Shown: positions 49,704-49,831 of the stretch, piece after piece
Numbering within the stretch: the first letter of the stretch is position 1
Layout of the letters: every line of letters begins with the position of its first letter
Assembly (NCBI GenBank): GCA_003553945.1
Contig: PWEL01000001.1
Coordinates: forward strand, 1 to 49,831
Length of the DNA: 49,831 nt
Direction of reading: 5' to 3'
Source of the DNA: Mollicutes bacterium
GTDB lineage: Bacteria > Bacillota_I > Bacilli_A > Izemoplasmatales > Izemoplasmataceae
Position numbers and translations under genes: made by a program
Notes under the pieces: generated by a model
What the model saw: only the letters and a program-made list of their open reading frames with translations
What the model was told of the DNA's origin: nothing
Databases searched by the model: none

Positions 49704-49831
49704 GAAAAAACGCTCTGTTTAAGAAAAGTACTGATACTATGAATATACTTTCTGAATATCAATGGGGAACGGAGTTGAATAGATCGAACTAATCAAGAAC
49801 CTCACCCATTCCCTGATGGAATGATTCATCG
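49704..49831 (+). other. Start of an unresolved plus-strand transcript
   Basis: Downstream of the promoter there is no convincing gene start. A 17-codon frame (ATG at 49739) lacks a ribosome site. A hairpin CATTCC/GGAATG lies at 49807-49823. The region may be a leader RNA for a gene beyond the edge. Confidence 0.3.

Overview
This window is a gene-dense piece of a Bacillota chromosome, from the Bacilli or a wall-less relative by gene content. Genes end freely in TGA, so it uses the standard code and not the Mycoplasma code. Most genes carry good AGGAGG-type ribosome sites. Many promoters are close to TTGACA/TATAAT, and stem-plus-T terminators are common. The metabolic genes suggest an anaerobic or microaerophilic fermenter: pyruvate:ferredoxin oxidoreductase, lower glycolysis, transketolase, a sufCDSUB operon, a cytoplasmic pullulanase and a soluble fumarate reductase-like flavoprotein. 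Many proteins are strikingly rich in Asp and Glu, notably the 861-residue exported protein and the L25 tail. That fits a salt-adapted organism, perhaps near Haloplasmatales or Izemoplasmatales. The lineage call is inference and weak. I saw no tRNA, rRNA, CRISPR array, insertion sequence or prophage.

Layout. 1-1540: the thiI start, free methionine sulfoxide reductase, and rpsD with its own promoter and leader. 1545-6377 (minus): pgk, an HPr-like gene and tpiA as an operon, a ComK-like regulator, and transketolase. 6465-11370 (minus): sufC-D-S-U-B. 11506-13410: a fumarate reductase-like flavoprotein and a convergent MgtC-like protein. 13569-17126 (minus): one-chain PFOR. 17278-18932 (minus): a WalJ/YycJ nuclease-fold protein and a choline kinase-like protein. 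19090-21675 (plus): a huge acidic PrsA-like protein. 21750-26643 (minus): cca, pulA, yhaM and rplY. 26736-27576: yigZ converging on a DUF1146 gene.

27585-31022 groups four protein types found in flavin-based extracellular electron transfer loci: a NusG-II membrane protein, a lipoprotein with two FMN-binding repeats, ApbE flavin transferase and a Gx-type membrane protein. 31108-34118 is a tight operon degV-marR-padR-HAAS-degV. Its promoter is followed by a perfect TTTGA-N3-TCAAA palindrome that looks like a FabT-type operator. 34188-37991 runs on the minus strand from a compact OLD-family nuclease through LURP-one, methyltransferase, 2-hydroxyacid dehydrogenase, Smr and zinc-ribbon genes. A class II photolyase diverges from it at 38021.

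39407-44588 (minus): a YgjV-GNAT membrane protein followed by two fused ATPase-FtsX transporters. 44723-46753 (plus): a MASE1/HD-GYP signalling protein. 46777-49604 (minus): a corrinoid adenosyltransferase, a third degV and two membrane proteins. The last 150 bases hold a plus-strand promoter and an unresolved transcript start.

The most interesting parts are the flavin electron-transfer-like locus, the DegV/MarR/PadR/HAAS operon with its operator, an HPr-like protein lacking the usual Arg-Pro after its active His, and the compact OLD nuclease next to photolyase.
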